Source: Tannerella sp. (GTDB taxonomy: Bacteria > Bacteroidota > Bacteroidia > Bacteroidales > Tannerellaceae). Taken from it: DNA of 37,107 nucleotides. Below the pieces are notes generated by a model that ran no database searches, was not told where the DNA came from, and saw only the letters and a program-made list of their open reading frames with translations. Made by a program: the position numbers and the translations under genes. Shown here piece after piece: positions 25,097 through 37,107 of this stretch; the stretch's first letter is position 1, and each line of letters starts with the position of its first letter. The stretch covers positions 1 through 37,107 of the forward strand of contig JAIRZY010000023.1 of assembly GCA_031266995.1 (NCBI GenBank), in the 5' to 3' direction.

Positions 25097-26401
25097 CTAC
25101 TTCCCTTTCGTATACTTCCGCGGATACTGAAAGACGATGGCCAGAGCCGCCGCCACGCCCGTCAGCATGGGATAATAGAGGTGCGGCACGATTTCCATCG
25201 GTTTGACGCTGCCCGCAAGCCCCGCCGCGATGAGAACCTGCGCACCGTAGGGAAGGAGGCCCTGCACGGCGCACGAAAACGTGTCGAGCAAGCTGGCCGT
25301 GCGGCGGGGATCGACGTTGAACAGGAGGCTGATTTTGCGGGCCACAGGCCCCACGATAATCAGCGCAATCGTATTGTTTGCCGTGCAGAGATCCGTGCAG
25401 GCAATCAGTGCGGCGACGGAAGTTTCGGCCTGCCGCTTCGTCCGTATGTTTCGGGTGATCCTGTCGACCAGCCAGTCGATGCCCCCGTTTCGACGTATCA
25501 CTTCGAACATTCCGCCGGCCAGCAGCGTGACGATGATCAGTTCGCCCATGTCATTGACGATGCCCGTATTGGCCGCCACCGTCCAGTCCCACACGGTGAA
25601 ATCCGCATCGAGCAGACCGATCGCACCCGACAGGAAAATGCCCGCCAGCAGCACAGTCATCACGTTGACGCGCGACAGGGCCAGAACGAGCACCGCAATG
25701 TAAGGGATGATTTTCACCCATTCTACCGCTTCGACGTCATGCACTTCGCGATGCAGTCCGTATCCCCGGTAGACGTAAAACAGCAGGAGCAGCAACGCCG
25801 CCGGCCACACGATGCGCACGTTCACAAGGAATTTATCCTTCATCTCGACCCGCTGCGTCTGCGTGGCGACAATCGTGGTGTCCGAAATGAACGACAGATT
25901 GTCGCCAAACATCGACCCGCCCACGACGATGCCAATCATGGCCGGCAGGTCCATCCCGACCTGTGGCGAGAGGCCAACGGCAATCGGCGTGAGGGCGGCT
26001 ATCGTGCCGCACGACGTGCCCATCGACATGGAAATGAAGCATGCCGCCATGAAAATACTCGCAGGAATCATGTTGGACGGCAGGAAATAGAGCACCGCAT
26101 TGACCGTGGCATCGACGGCTCCCATCGCCCTGGCGCTGCCGGCAAAGGCACCCGCAAGAACGAAAATCACAATCATCAGCATGATCGTATCGTTCGCCGC
26201 GCCTTTGCAAAACGCCGTGACGCGCAAGTTGACCGAGCCTCTCGAGAACAGCAGCGCCGCGATGGACGTCAGCACAAACGCTACCGGGACGGGCATCCGG
26301 CTCAAGTCGCCCGTCGCAATAAAGACCGTGATATACAGGATGAAAAACAGACACAGCGGCAGCAGCGCCCATCCGTTTGGCTTGACTTCAGGATTGTTCA
26401 T
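25097..26401 (-). CDS. NhaC-type Na+/H+ antiporter family protein
   Basis: Polytopic; 'SMSMGTSCGTIAALTPIAVGLSPQVGMDLPAMIGIVVGGSMFGDNLSFISDTTIVATQTQ', 'LLDTFSCAVQGLLPYGAQVLIA'. Confidence 0.92.
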   Translation of the reverse strand: MNNPEVKPNGWALLPLCLFFILYITVFIATGDLSRMPVPVAFVLTSIAALLFSRGSVNLRVTAFCKGAANDTIMLMIVIFVLAGAFAGSARAMGAVDATVNAVLYFLPSNMIPASIFMAACFISMSMGTSCGTIAALTPIAVGLSPQVGMDLPAMIGIVVGGSMFGDNLSFISDTTIVATQTQRVEMKDKFLVNVRIVWPAALLLLLFYVYRGYGLHREVHDVEAVEWVKIIPYIAVLVLALSRVNVMTVLLAGIFLSGAIGLLDADFTVWDWTVAANTGIVNDMGELIIVTLLAGGMFEVIRRNGGIDWLVDRITRNIRTKRQAETSVAALIACTDLCTANNTIALIIVGPVARKISLLFNVDPRRTASLLDTFSCAVQGLLPYGAQVLIAAGLAGSVKPMEIVPHLYYPMLTGVAAALAIVFQYPRKYTKGK

Positions 26402-26552
26402 TATTCAGGATTCAAAAATTCAAAGACTTTTTCTCCGTATGAGGGGACGATAAATTGCACAGAGAGGCACAGAGATTTTTTTCATATCCTGCATCTTTCA
26501 GGGATTCTTGAATCATTGAATCTTTAAATTCCGGAATCATTGAATCGTGAAT

Positions 26553-27137
26553 TTAAAATCTCCGCACCGAAGTAATTGCTACCGGCTCAATCAAATACTG
26601 AGCCGTATCTTTCTGCTGCTGTATCTTCCTCACCACATCCATTCCGTCCGTCACACGCCCGAAAGCGGCAAAGCCCACGCCGTCGGGATTGCGTTTCCCG
26701 CCGAAATCCAGCTCGGGCTGGTCGCCGATGCAGATGAAAAACTCTGAACTCGCCGTGCCGGGCGTCGACCGCGCCATCGAGAGCGTGCCGTCCAGATGCA
26801 AAACGCCTGTCTGGCCGGTCGTTTCGTGCGAAATCGGCTCGACGGCGTCGCGGTCGGACAGCCCGCCCTGAATCACTTCTATTTTGACGTCACCGGCCTG
26901 ATTGTCCATGCGTACAACCCGGTAAAATACGGCACGATTATTATCGTAAGCCCCTTCGTCCACTAACTTCAGGAAGTTGCCCGCCGTGACGGGCGCCTGT
27001 TCGACGTAGATCTCTGCCGTGATCGTGCCCATCGACGTCTCGATGACGATGCGGGGCGGCTGCGACGTGCAGGCGGCTGTCATACACAGCAGTATCACCC
27101 ATGTACACGCGATGGGTTTCCGGAGTGATGTTTTCAT
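26553..27137 (-). CDS. Cyclophilin-type peptidylprolyl isomerase, lipoprotein
   Basis: Lipobox 'LLCMTAACTS'; 'YVEQAPVTAGNFLKLVDEGAYDN', 'LSMARSTPGTASSEFFICIGDQPELDF', 'FAAFGRVTDGMDVV'. Confidence 0.95.
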   Translation of the reverse strand: MKTSLRKPIACTWVILLCMTAACTSQPPRIVIETSMGTITAEIYVEQAPVTAGNFLKLVDEGAYDNNRAVFYRVVRMDNQAGDVKIEVIQGGLSDRDAVEPISHETTGQTGVLHLDGTLSMARSTPGTASSEFFICIGDQPELDFGGKRNPDGVGFAAFGRVTDGMDVVRKIQQQKDTAQYLIEPVAITSVRRF

Positions 27138-28306
27138 TTGCGGGGGAATTGCAGGGTTTTGAATACTTTCTGTTCACGGTCGCGGACGGTCAGGCGGATA
27201 CGCTGCATGTCGACGTCGATGTCGAGCGCGTGCTCGTTCCGGTTGACCAGCAGCGGGAAACGGCTGTCTCCCTCTCCGGCGGGATAATAGATATGGCGGT
27301 GCAGGTGTCCGCTCAGCATCAGATCGACGCCGGCGCGATTCAGGACAGGCAGAAACAGCCGCTTCACCTCCAGTTGTCCATGCCAACTGTCGCCAAGCGG
27401 CGGAATGTGGAGAATGACAATACGGTAAGGCGCGTTTTTAAATTCGTCGCTCTCTACGACTTTTTCCAGCCAGCGCGTTTCCGCCTCGCGGTAGGGGTCG
27501 TAGTTTCCGAGGCCGTAATAGTCCATGTCGCTGTCGGGCTTGTCTTCGGCGCCGTCCAGAACGACGAAAAAAACCGGCCCGGCGCGAAACGTGTAATACG
27601 GCTCGCCGGTCGGCGAAGGGAAGTATTTCAGGAAATCGAACGCCAGCCGTCCGCGCGTTTCGTGGTTACCGCGGGCGTAGAAAAACGGAACTGTCGAGGC
27701 GAACCGTTCGACGGCGTGCGTCATGAATCCTTCGAATACCTGCTTCTGCGTCTGCATGTTCGAGCACATGTCGCCGTTGAAGATGAAGAAATCCGGCCTG
27801 CGTCCGTCCACGTCTCCAAGCATGTCGTCGAGCAGGTCGTTTCGCTCGTGCACGTCGTTGACGACGGTGAAGCGTATCGACGTCCGGTCGTTGTCGAAGG
27901 TCGTGAAGCGGAGCGGCGCGCGCTGGTAGACGTCCGTGGCGTCCGTTTTCCCGTAGGCGACGTCGAAGTCCTCGAAACGGACGACTTCCGTCGAGCAGGC
28001 GCGATAGCGGTAGCCTGTCCCTTTCTGCAGTCCGGTCAGACGGACGGTGTGTACGGTTCCGATTTTCCGCCTGCCCCCGATGCTTTCGTAGTGGCGGGGA
28101 CGCGCTTCGGCGTAGAAGTGAGCGTGATCGTCGGGAGCAAGTTCGACCCACGACACGGCGTCGCGGTTCGTGATCCACATCACGGTCACTTCATCCTCGC
28201 CTGTCTGCTGAAGATAAGGGCCGTAAATGATGCCGAACGCTTCCTGCGCATGCAGCCCTGCACACCAGCAGAGCAATCCCAATAGCAGACATGCTGTTTT
28301 TTTCAT
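27134..28306 (-). CDS. Secreted metallophosphoesterase with N-terminal Fn3-like domain
   Basis: 'FTVVNDVHE', 'FFIFNGDMCSN', 'FFYARGNHETRG', 'VILHIPP', 'LMLSGHLHRHIY'; ATGA overlap with the PPIase start. Confidence 0.94.
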   Translation of the reverse strand: MKKTACLLLGLLCWCAGLHAQEAFGIIYGPYLQQTGEDEVTVMWITNRDAVSWVELAPDDHAHFYAEARPRHYESIGGRRKIGTVHTVRLTGLQKGTGYRYRACSTEVVRFEDFDVAYGKTDATDVYQRAPLRFTTFDNDRTSIRFTVVNDVHERNDLLDDMLGDVDGRRPDFFIFNGDMCSNMQTQKQVFEGFMTHAVERFASTVPFFYARGNHETRGRLAFDFLKYFPSPTGEPYYTFRAGPVFFVVLDGAEDKPDSDMDYYGLGNYDPYREAETRWLEKVVESDEFKNAPYRIVILHIPPLGDSWHGQLEVKRLFLPVLNRAGVDLMLSGHLHRHIYYPAGEGDSRFPLLVNRNEHALDIDVDMQRIRLTVRDREQKVFKTLQFPRK

Positions 28307-28328
28307 TTTTCTGTGTGTTTTTATACGG

Positions 28329-30284
28329 TTATTTTTTTCGCTGTGGCGGTCTGGCCTGCTGCTGCGTGCGCTGTTTCTGTTTCTGTTGCTGTTTCAGCTT
28401 TTGCTCCTGCGCGCGCTGCGCATCTTCCAGCCGTTGCATGAACGACGTCTTCTTGCGCGTTTTCTTTTTGTTTTCTTCCAGTTTCAGCAGCAGTTTTTCT
28501 TCGTTGACGAACAGGCGGCACGAGAGCGTCTGTGCAATCGTGATCAGCGACGAAATCAAAATATAGTAGCTCAGCCCGGCAGACGTCTGGTTGAAAAAGA
28601 AGAGCATCATCACCGGCATGAAATACATCATCATCTTCATTCCGGGCATTTGCTGCTGTCCGGTGTCGGACATGCTCATGGTGATTTTGGTGTAGACGAT
28701 CTGCACAGCCACCATCAGGAGGCAGAAAAGGCTGAGATGGTTGCCGAGCATGGAGTTGACCAGGGGAATATTCGCGTTCCACGAGATGATGTCGTCGAAC
28801 GTAGAGAGGTCTTTCGCCCAGAGGAAGCTCGACTGCCGCAGCTCGAACGCCGTAGGGAACAGGCCATACAGGGCAATCCAGATAGGCATCTGCAGCAGCA
28901 TCGGGAGGCAGCCGGTCATCGGACTGGCGCCCGCACGGCTGTACAGGTCCATGGTCGCTTTCTGTTTTTCCATCGCCTGTTCCTTTTTGGGATATCTGTC
29001 GTTGATTTCCATCACCTGCGGCCGCAACACGCGCATCTTGGCCGACGACATGTATGACTTGTAGGTCAGCGGGAAGAGCAGCAGTTTGACAACCAGCGTC
29101 AGCAGGAAGATGATAAGGCCGTAGTTGGCCGTGTAGTGTCCCAGAAATTCGAAAATGGGAATGATGAAATATTTATTGATGGGGCGGAAGAATTTGGCGC
29201 CCAGCGAGACGAGGTTGTCCAGCGTCAATTCCCCGTCGCCGGACAGGTTTTTGTCGTAGTCGCGCAGGAGCGAATACTTGTTAGGCCCGATGAAATATTT
29301 GAAAGCAATCGGTTCCGGATGGGCGATGTCGAATGACACGGAGGTCGTCGCCTCGAACTGTTTCAGATAAGCGGAATTGTCCAGCAGGACAGAGTGCATG
29401 CCGGCAGAATGAAATGCGTTTTCGGCAATCAGGACGGTCGAGAAGAACTTGTTCTTGAAGCCAATCCATTTCAGGCGGTTGGACGTACGTTCTTCGTCGT
29501 CCTTCGTTTCGCTCAGGTGATCGACGTCGTCTCCCAGATATTTGTAAAACAACCCGGTGTATTGATTTTCATATTTCCTCCCCTGCTCCAGTTGGCGAGC
29601 CTTCTGGCGCCAGTTGATGTCCAGCGTACTGACGTTGGGCGACAGTATGCCGTTCAGTCCGGCACACTGAATCGCAAAGTCGAACATGTAATCGTCGGGC
29701 CTCAGCGTATAAACGAAGTCGATGTAACTCTGTTCGCTGACGGAGAGCCGCATGACGGCCGACTGTGCATCGGCTTTTATCGACGTGAAATACAGATCCG
29801 ACGTGTTGACCACGCGGTTTGTGGCCGTCACCAGCGTAAGGTTGAAATCCGATTCGTCCGCACCGTCGAAGAGCACCAGCGGCGCGCCGTCGAACATCAC
29901 AAATTCCTTCAGGCGTGCGTAATCGAGGCGTCCGCCCTTCGTGCTTATGCGGAGTTCGACTTTTTCGTTTTCGATGGTGACGAATGATTCCGTGCCTTCG
30001 GCTGCCGGGGCAAATGCGCCGTAATTTTGCAACAGCAGGCTCGCTCTGACGGAGTCGGACTGTTCGTGGCCGGCAGAAATCTCCGGCTGCGCGGCAACGG
30101 CGGCGGCGGCGGTTATTTCCGGCTGCTGCGCCGCATATTGCACTTGCGCGATGGAATCCTGATAGCGGCGCTGCGCCTCCATCGCCTCCATCTGTTCCGG
30201 CGATGGACGGTTGAGCCACGTGAAAAGCATGATGACGGCTCCAATCAGAATGAAGCCCATGATGGTGTTTTTATCTACTGACAT
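28329..30284 (-). CDS. yidC: Membrane protein insertase YidC
   Basis: 'MSVDKNTIMGFILIGAVIMLFTWLNRP', 'YGLIIFLLTLVVKLLLFPLTYKSYMSSAKMRVLRPQ', 'GCLPMLLQMPIWIALYGLFP'; start taken at the internal ATG. Confidence 0.97.
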   Translation of the reverse strand: MSVDKNTIMGFILIGAVIMLFTWLNRPSPEQMEAMEAQRRYQDSIAQVQYAAQQPEITAAAAVAAQPEISAGHEQSDSVRASLLLQNYGAFAPAAEGTESFVTIENEKVELRISTKGGRLDYARLKEFVMFDGAPLVLFDGADESDFNLTLVTATNRVVNTSDLYFTSIKADAQSAVMRLSVSEQSYIDFVYTLRPDDYMFDFAIQCAGLNGILSPNVSTLDINWRQKARQLEQGRKYENQYTGLFYKYLGDDVDHLSETKDDEERTSNRLKWIGFKNKFFSTVLIAENAFHSAGMHSVLLDNSAYLKQFEATTSVSFDIAHPEPIAFKYFIGPNKYSLLRDYDKNLSGDGELTLDNLVSLGAKFFRPINKYFIIPIFEFLGHYTANYGLIIFLLTLVVKLLLFPLTYKSYMSSAKMRVLRPQVMEINDRYPKKEQAMEKQKATMDLYSRAGASPMTGCLPMLLQMPIWIALYGLFPTAFELRQSSFLWAKDLSTFDDIISWNANIPLVNSMLGNHLSLFCLLMVAVQIVYTKITMSMSDTGQQQMPGMKMMMYFMPVMMLFFFNQTSAGLSYYILISSLITIAQTLSCRLFVNEEKLLLKLEENKKKTRKKTSFMQRLEDAQRAQEQKLKQQQKQKQRTQQQARPPQRKK

Positions 30285-30307
30285 AATGTTACTTCTTTCA
30301 TTTATTA

Positions 30308-31927
<1,620 letters not shown>

Positions 31928-31936
31928 TTAAAAGGA

Positions 31937-31944
31937 CAAAGATA
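31937..31944 (-). promoter_or_regulatory. -7 element upstream of pyrG
   Basis: CAAAGATA = TATCTTTG on - strand, 25 nt from the start codon. Confidence 0.55.
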
Positions 31945-32091
31945 TTGCTTTTTATCAAAATAGCAAAGCGGGCGAAAACATTTCGGCCTGAAAAAATGCC
32001 GGCTGAGGAATGAGCGCTGTGCAAAAATTGACAATTTTACTTTCGGGGAGGTCAATAAGCAAAAATAATCCCGAAACGTCCGACGGATCTG

Positions 32092-32195
32092 TCCGGAATC
32101 GACTCCGGTTCTGAAAAGATACGGCGTATCCAGTCGGAACCAGCTCCGGTTCTGAAAAGATACGGCGTATCCAGTCGGAATCGGCTCCGGTTCTA
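32092..32195. repeat. Array D: 41-bp tandem palindromic repeat
   Basis: About 2.5 units of 'GCTCCGGTTCTGAAAAGATACGGCGTATCCAGTCGGAACCA'; GATACG-G-CGTATC at 32118-32130 and 32159-32171. Confidence 0.93.
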
Positions 32196-32241
32196 AATTT
32201 TGAATCTTGAATTTTGAATCTTAAATCCAAAAGAAGCCATT

Positions 32242-34293
32242 CTATTTTATCAGCTTCACACTCCGCATGAGAAAGCGACTCAGCGCCTCGCCCTTCAGCA
32301 GTCCGTTACTCAGCAGCGCCAGGTCAATAAGCTGGCCGACGATGCTGTTGTCCGTCGCGTATTCCGTCCAGACGGCGTTGCGCTGTGCGCGCAGTTCGTT
32401 GAGATGTCCGTCCGTTTGGGTCATATCTTCTTTTTCGGCTTCCGTGATTTCTTCGGGCTTTTTCTTGCTCTGCTGCTCGCGAAGGTCCGTCTGCCGCGCT
32501 TCCCAGCCCTTGATCTCCGCAAGGATGGGAGTCAGTTTTTCGCCGCAGGCCTTTTGGCTGCCGCTGAGTACTTTTTTTACCAGCCGGTGGTCGGCATTCA
32601 GCACAAGACTGTAGCTGTCGGGCATCTCGCCGTAGAAGGACATTCCGCCCTGCATGGCCGACATCTCGCGCATCCGTCGCATGTATTCGCTCTGCGTCAG
32701 TACGACGGGGTTGGCCTGCTCGCCCAGCGATTCAAAGCTGACGCTAAATTCGGTGTTTTCGAGAGCGGGCATCTGGCTGTTGAATATCTCGCGCAGCGCC
32801 GTCTTCTGGTCGTCATTCAGTTTCGCGTCGCCCGAATCCGATTTTCTTATCAGGTTGTCAACCGTATCGCTGTCGACCCGCACGAAACGCGTTTTTTCCA
32901 GTTTCTGTTCCAGTTGGCTGATGGCGTGCACGTCCAGTTGCCCGTTCATCACCAGCACGCTGTAGCCTTTGTCCCGGGCCGTCCGGATGTAGCTGTACTG
33001 GTCGTTCACGCTGGTGGTGTAGAGGTAGACGGTTGTGCCCTCCCGGTCGGTCTGGTTGTCCTTGACGAGTTTACAGTATTCATCGAGCGTGAAATACTTG
33101 TTATCCGCGTCCTTGAGCAGTACGAACTTTGCCGCCCGCTCGTAGAATTTCTCGTCGCTCAACATTCCGTACTGGATGAAGAGCTTGAGACTGTCCCATT
33201 TGGATTCAAATTGCGGACGGTCGTTTTTGAAGATTTCTTCCAGACGGTCAGCCACCTTCTTGGTGATGTGAGTCGATATCTTTTTCACGTTCCCGTCGCT
33301 CTGGAGGTACGAACGCGAGACGTTGAGCGGGATGTCGGGCGAATCGATCACGCCGTGCAGCAGCGTCAGAAATTCGGGCACGATGTCTGCCACCGAATCC
33401 GTCACAAATACCTGGTTGCAATATAACTGTATCTTGTTTCGGTGCAGGTCGAGATTGTTCTTGATCGTGGGGAAATAGAGGATACCCGTCAGGTTGAACG
33501 GATAGTCGACGTTCAGGTGAATCCAGAACAGCGGCTCGTCCGTCGCCGGATACAGGCCGGAGTAAAACGCCCTGTAATCTTCATCCTTCAGGTCGGCAGG
33601 CTTGCGCACCCATGCGGGCTGCGTTTCGTTGACAATATGGTCTTTGTCCGTATCCACATACTTGCCCTCTTTCCACTCTTGTTCTTTCCCGAAGGCGATT
33701 GGAACGGGCAGAAAGCGACAGTATTTCGACAGCAGGGATGTGATTTTGGCTTTTTCGAGAAACTCCCGGTTTTCGTCGTCGACGGTGAGGATGATGTCCG
33801 TTCCGCGGTCGTCTTTTTCCGTTTCGGACAGTTCGTATGCCGGCGAGCCTTCGCAGGACCATTTCATCGCGACAGCACCTTCCCGGTATGATTTCGTGAT
33901 GATTTCCACTTTCCTGGACACCATGAACGCCGAATAGAAACCCAGTCCGAAATGGCCAATGATGGCGGCAGTGTCGTTCCTGTATTTTTCGAGAAACTCT
34001 TCGGCGCTCGAAAAAGCTATCTGGTTAATGTACCTGTCGATTTCTTCGGCGGTCATCCCTATGCCCCGGTCGGAGATAATCAGCTTGTCGCCATCCGTTT
34101 TTATACGGATGGTCAGGTCGCCCAGCTCGCCTTTGAACTCGCCGACGGACGCGAGCGTTTTCAGCTTCCGCGTGGCGTCGATGGCGTTCGATACTATTTC
34201 GCGGAGAAAAATCTCATGGTCGCTGTATAAAAATTTTTTAATGACGGGGAAGATGTTTTCACTTGTCACCCCGATATTTCCTGTTGTTGCCAT
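32242..34293 (-). CDS. htpG: Molecular chaperone HtpG (Hsp90)
   Basis: 'FLREIVSNAIDATRKL', 'ISDRGIGMTAEEIDRYINQIAFSSAEEF', 'IIGHFGLGFYSAFMVS', 'PLNVSRSYLQSD'. Confidence 0.98.
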   Translation of the reverse strand: MATTGNIGVTSENIFPVIKKFLYSDHEIFLREIVSNAIDATRKLKTLASVGEFKGELGDLTIRIKTDGDKLIISDRGIGMTAEEIDRYINQIAFSSAEEFLEKYRNDTAAIIGHFGLGFYSAFMVSRKVEIITKSYREGAVAMKWSCEGSPAYELSETEKDDRGTDIILTVDDENREFLEKAKITSLLSKYCRFLPVPIAFGKEQEWKEGKYVDTDKDHIVNETQPAWVRKPADLKDEDYRAFYSGLYPATDEPLFWIHLNVDYPFNLTGILYFPTIKNNLDLHRNKIQLYCNQVFVTDSVADIVPEFLTLLHGVIDSPDIPLNVSRSYLQSDGNVKKISTHITKKVADRLEEIFKNDRPQFESKWDSLKLFIQYGMLSDEKFYERAAKFVLLKDADNKYFTLDEYCKLVKDNQTDREGTTVYLYTTSVNDQYSYIRTARDKGYSVLVMNGQLDVHAISQLEQKLEKTRFVRVDSDTVDNLIRKSDSGDAKLNDDQKTALREIFNSQMPALENTEFSVSFESLGEQANPVVLTQSEYMRRMREMSAMQGGMSFYGEMPDSYSLVLNADHRLVKKVLSGSQKACGEKLTPILAEIKGWEARQTDLREQQSKKKPEEITEAEKEDMTQTDGHLNELRAQRNAVWTEYATDNSIVGQLIDLALLSNGLLKGEALSRFLMRSVKLIK

Positions 34294-34338
34294 ATTTCTG
34301 TTTTTTTATGCTATTGGTTTCACGCTGGTGTGACGGGC

Positions 34339-34373
34339 AAAAAAAATGCCAGACAATATTGTCTGACATTTTG
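34339..34373 (-). terminator. Terminator downstream of clpC
   Basis: CAGACAATATTGTCTG perfect palindrome; on the - strand it is followed by GCATTTTTTTT. Confidence 0.75.
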
Positions 34374-34396
34374 TCGCTGCCTTATGCGATGCCGGA

Positions 34397-36958
34397 TTAT
34401 TCCGCCGCGTCAGGTTTCCTTATTTCATGGGTCATCTTTTTGTTTTCCCTGTCATAGCCGAGGATAATCAGGCTTCTTTCTTCGACTTCATCGCCGAGCA
34501 CGATTTCTGCCATTTCGTCTTCCACGTATTTCTGGATGGCGCGCTTCAGCGGGCGGGCGCCGAACTGTATGTCGTAGCCCTGCGAGGCGATAAATTCTTT
34601 TGCCTCGTCCGTGATGCGGACGTGGTAGCCCAGCCCGTCGATGCGCTTGCAGAGCGATTCTATTTCGATGTCAATGATTTGATGAATAGATTCCTTTCCC
34701 AGCGAATCGAACATGACGATGTCGTCCACGCGATTCAGAAATTCGGGCGCAAATTTGCGTTCGAGAGCTTTGCGAATGACGTCGCGCGAATATTTTTTGT
34801 CGGCTTCGGCGTCGCCCGTTCCCAGGTGGAAGCCGACGCCCCGCCCGAAATCCTTCAGTTGGCGCGTGCCGATGTTGGAGGTCATAATCACGATCGTATT
34901 CCTGAAGTCGATTCTGCGTCCGAGACTGTCGGTCAGGCGACCTTCGTCCAGCACCTGCAGCAGCAGGTTAAAGACATCGGGGTGTGCCTTTTCTATCTCG
35001 TCGAGCAGGACAACGGAGTATGGTTTGCGGCGCACTTTTTCCGTCAGTTGACCGCCTTCCTCGTATCCGACGTATCCGGGAGGGGCGCCTATCAGCCGCG
35101 ACACGGCGAATTTTTCCAGATACTCGCTCATGTCGATCCGTATCAGGGCGTCTTCGGAGTCGAACAGGTATTCAGCTATTTTTTTAGCGAGCAGCGTCTT
35201 GCCTACGCCCGTGGGGCCGAGGAACATGAACGAGCCGATCGGCTTGGAGGGGTCTTTCAGCCCTACGCGGTTGCGCTGGATGGCTTTCACGGTTTTGTCG
35301 ACGGCTTCGTTCTGACCGATGACTTTGCCTTTCAGCGCTACGTTCATTTCCCGCAGGCGGATGTTTTCCGCCTTGGCAATGCGCTGTACGGGGATACCTG
35401 ACATCATGGCGACTACTTCGGCAATCTGCTCGGCGTCTACGACTTCGCGGTGTTCCGAGATGTCTTTTTCCCATTCCTGCTTGGCGTTTTCAAGTTCGGA
35501 GAGGTATTCACGTTCCCTGTCGCGGTAGCTGGCGGCGAGTTCGAAGTTTTGCGATTTTACGGCAGTAAGTTTTTCGTTTCGTGTCTGTTCTATTTTGGCT
35601 TCGAGTTCTTCGATGCTTCGCGGCACGACGATATGCGAGATGTGCACGCGCGAACCGGCTTCGTCCATCGCGTCGATGGCTTTGTCGGGGAAGTTGCGGT
35701 CGCAGATGTAACGGCCTGTCAATTTGACGCATGCTTCGAGCGCGGCGTCTGTATAGATCATGTTGTGATGGTCTTCGTACCGTTCCTTGATGTTCCTGAG
35801 TATCTGGAGTGTTTCTTCGGGGGTGGCGGGGTCGACGATCACCTTCTGGAAGCGCCGTTCGAGCGCGCCGTCTTTTTCGATGTTCTTGCGGTATTCGTCG
35901 AGCGTCGTGGCGCCGATGCATTGCAGCTCGCCCCGGGCAAGGGCGGGCTTGAGCATGTTGGCAGCGTCCATCGAGCCGGAGGCCGAACCGGCGCCGACCA
36001 GCGTGTGTATCTCGTCGATAAACAGGATGATGTTCGGGTTTTTAGACAGTTCGTTCAGTACTGCCTTGATGCGCTCTTCGAACTGGCCGCGGTATTTGGT
36101 GCCGGCCACGAGCGAGGCCATGTCGAGGTTGATCACGCGCTTGTCGAACAGTGCGCGCGATATTTTGCGCTGTACGATGCGCTGGGCCAGCCCTTCGACG
36201 ATGGCCGATTTTCCCACGCCGGGTTCGCCTATCAGGACGGGATTGTTTTTCTTGCGCCGGCTGAGGATTTGCGCCAGCCGCTGGATTTCCGTTTCGCGTC
36301 CGACGATCGGGTCCAGTTTTCCTTCGGAGGCGGCGCGTGTCATGTCGGTGCCGAAATTGTCGAGCACGGGCGTGTCGTTCGACGGTTTCGTCTGCGACGC
36401 GCCGACGCCGGACGTCGACGGGTCTTTGCGCGAGGAGGCAAATGATTCGTCGTCGTCCTCATCGTCGTCCGTAAAGCCGTCGCGGATGGTTTCGACCCTG
36501 TCGTTCAGCAGCCCGGCCCTGCTTTCCATTTTGTTGAACAGCAGGTCGTAGTGCACGCCCTTTTCGCCCAGCAACTGCGTGAGGCGGCTCTCTTCGTTTC
36601 GCAGGATGGCCATCAGCAGATGTTCCGTGCCGATATATTCGCTTCGGAACAGGCGCGATTCGAGTACGCACATGCGCATCACGTGCTCGACGTTGCTGTC
36701 CGGGAAAACTTCCTGCGGAAGCTTCGACGAATCGCCCGGCTGCGCCTTCACTTCCAGTTCGATACGGCGCCTGAGCGACGGAAGGTCTACCTTCAGTTCT
36801 TCGAGCATCTTCACCGCCCGGCACGTCCCTTCGCCGATAAGTCCCAGCATCAGGTGTTCGGACTGCACGTCGTGATTTCCAAGCCGCGACGCTTCTTCAC
36901 GACTGCGGCTCAACGCGCTGATCAGTCTTTTTGAGTATTTATTTTCCATTGCTTTCAT
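34397..36958 (-). CDS. clpC: ATP-dependent Clp protease ATP-binding subunit ClpC
   Basis: Clp N domains, two Walker A motifs '[16 protein letters not shown]' and '[19 protein letters not shown]', UVR-like middle region, '[34 protein letters not shown]'. Confidence 0.97.
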   Translation of the reverse strand: MKAMENKYSKRLISALSRSREEASRLGNHDVQSEHLMLGLIGEGTCRAVKMLEELKVDLPSLRRRIELEVKAQPGDSSKLPQEVFPDSNVEHVMRMCVLESRLFRSEYIGTEHLLMAILRNEESRLTQLLGEKGVHYDLLFNKMESRAGLLNDRVETIRDGFTDDDEDDDESFASSRKDPSTSGVGASQTKPSNDTPVLDNFGTDMTRAASEGKLDPIVGRETEIQRLAQILSRRKKNNPVLIGEPGVGKSAIVEGLAQRIVQRKISRALFDKRVINLDMASLVAGTKYRGQFEERIKAVLNELSKNPNIILFIDEIHTLVGAGSASGSMDAANMLKPALARGELQCIGATTLDEYRKNIEKDGALERRFQKVIVDPATPEETLQILRNIKERYEDHHNMIYTDAALEACVKLTGRYICDRNFPDKAIDAMDEAGSRVHISHIVVPRSIEELEAKIEQTRNEKLTAVKSQNFELAASYRDREREYLSELENAKQEWEKDISEHREVVDAEQIAEVVAMMSGIPVQRIAKAENIRLREMNVALKGKVIGQNEAVDKTVKAIQRNRVGLKDPSKPIGSFMFLGPTGVGKTLLAKKIAEYLFDSEDALIRIDMSEYLEKFAVSRLIGAPPGYVGYEEGGQLTEKVRRKPYSVVLLDEIEKAHPDVFNLLLQVLDEGRLTDSLGRRIDFRNTIVIMTSNIGTRQLKDFGRGVGFHLGTGDAEADKKYSRDVIRKALERKFAPEFLNRVDDIVMFDSLGKESIHQIIDIEIESLCKRIDGLGYHVRITDEAKEFIASQGYDIQFGARPLKRAIQKYVEDEMAEIVLGDEVEERSLIILGYDRENKKMTHEIRKPDAAE

Positions 36959-37107
36959 TAATTCTTCTTCCTTCGTGTACAAAAGTAGGATACTTTTTCT
37001 TTTCGTACAAACTTTGTGCCATTTTTTACCGGGCAGAGGCGTAAAGAGCCGAACGGGGCCTGACTTTACACGGTTTATACTGTTCGCGGCACGGTTTTGC
37101 GCATTGC

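Noticed and set aside
31955-32230. 91-aa minus ORF over array D
   Set aside because: Explained by the 41-bp repeat; no start context or domain support.

Overview
This is a 37.1 kb chromosomal window from a member of the Bacteroidota. The lineage call rests on SusC/SusD, FecR/ECF sigma, a probable type IX secretion sorting domain and TAnnTTTG-type promoters. Most of the window is recognisable: an NtrC-type two-component pair, two SGNH hydrolases, tRNA-Gly(GCC), an AMP-forming acyl-CoA synthetase, a SusC/SusD/FecR/ECF-sigma locus, a Pit phosphate transporter with a DUF47/PhoU-like protein, proC, an NhaC-type antiporter, a cyclophilin, a metallophosphoesterase, yidC, pyrG, htpG and clpC. The most interesting signal lies in the intergenic DNA. 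Four tandem arrays (about 7218-7450, 14057-14180, 21324-21609 and 32092-32195) have unrelated sequences but the same design: imperfect palindromes repeated every ~20-23 bp, with periods of 41, 23, 21 and 41 bp. Array A directly precedes a DUF6261-like gene. Array B starts about 12 bp after a gene for an HU-like/DUF4469 DNA-binding protein. Three orphan genes (47-721, 7493-8443, 13311-14045) share a layout of a helical or HU-like N-terminus, an Ig/Fn3-like C-terminus and no signal peptide. Other points of note are a G9 tract inside susC, a tRNA-Gly 5'-half remnant between a promoter and the intact tRNA, a dense cluster of several repeat families at 11.0-11.7 kb, and an apparently secreted RbsD/FucU-like protein. 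All calls were made by eye from sequence and remembered family motifs; no database search was run.
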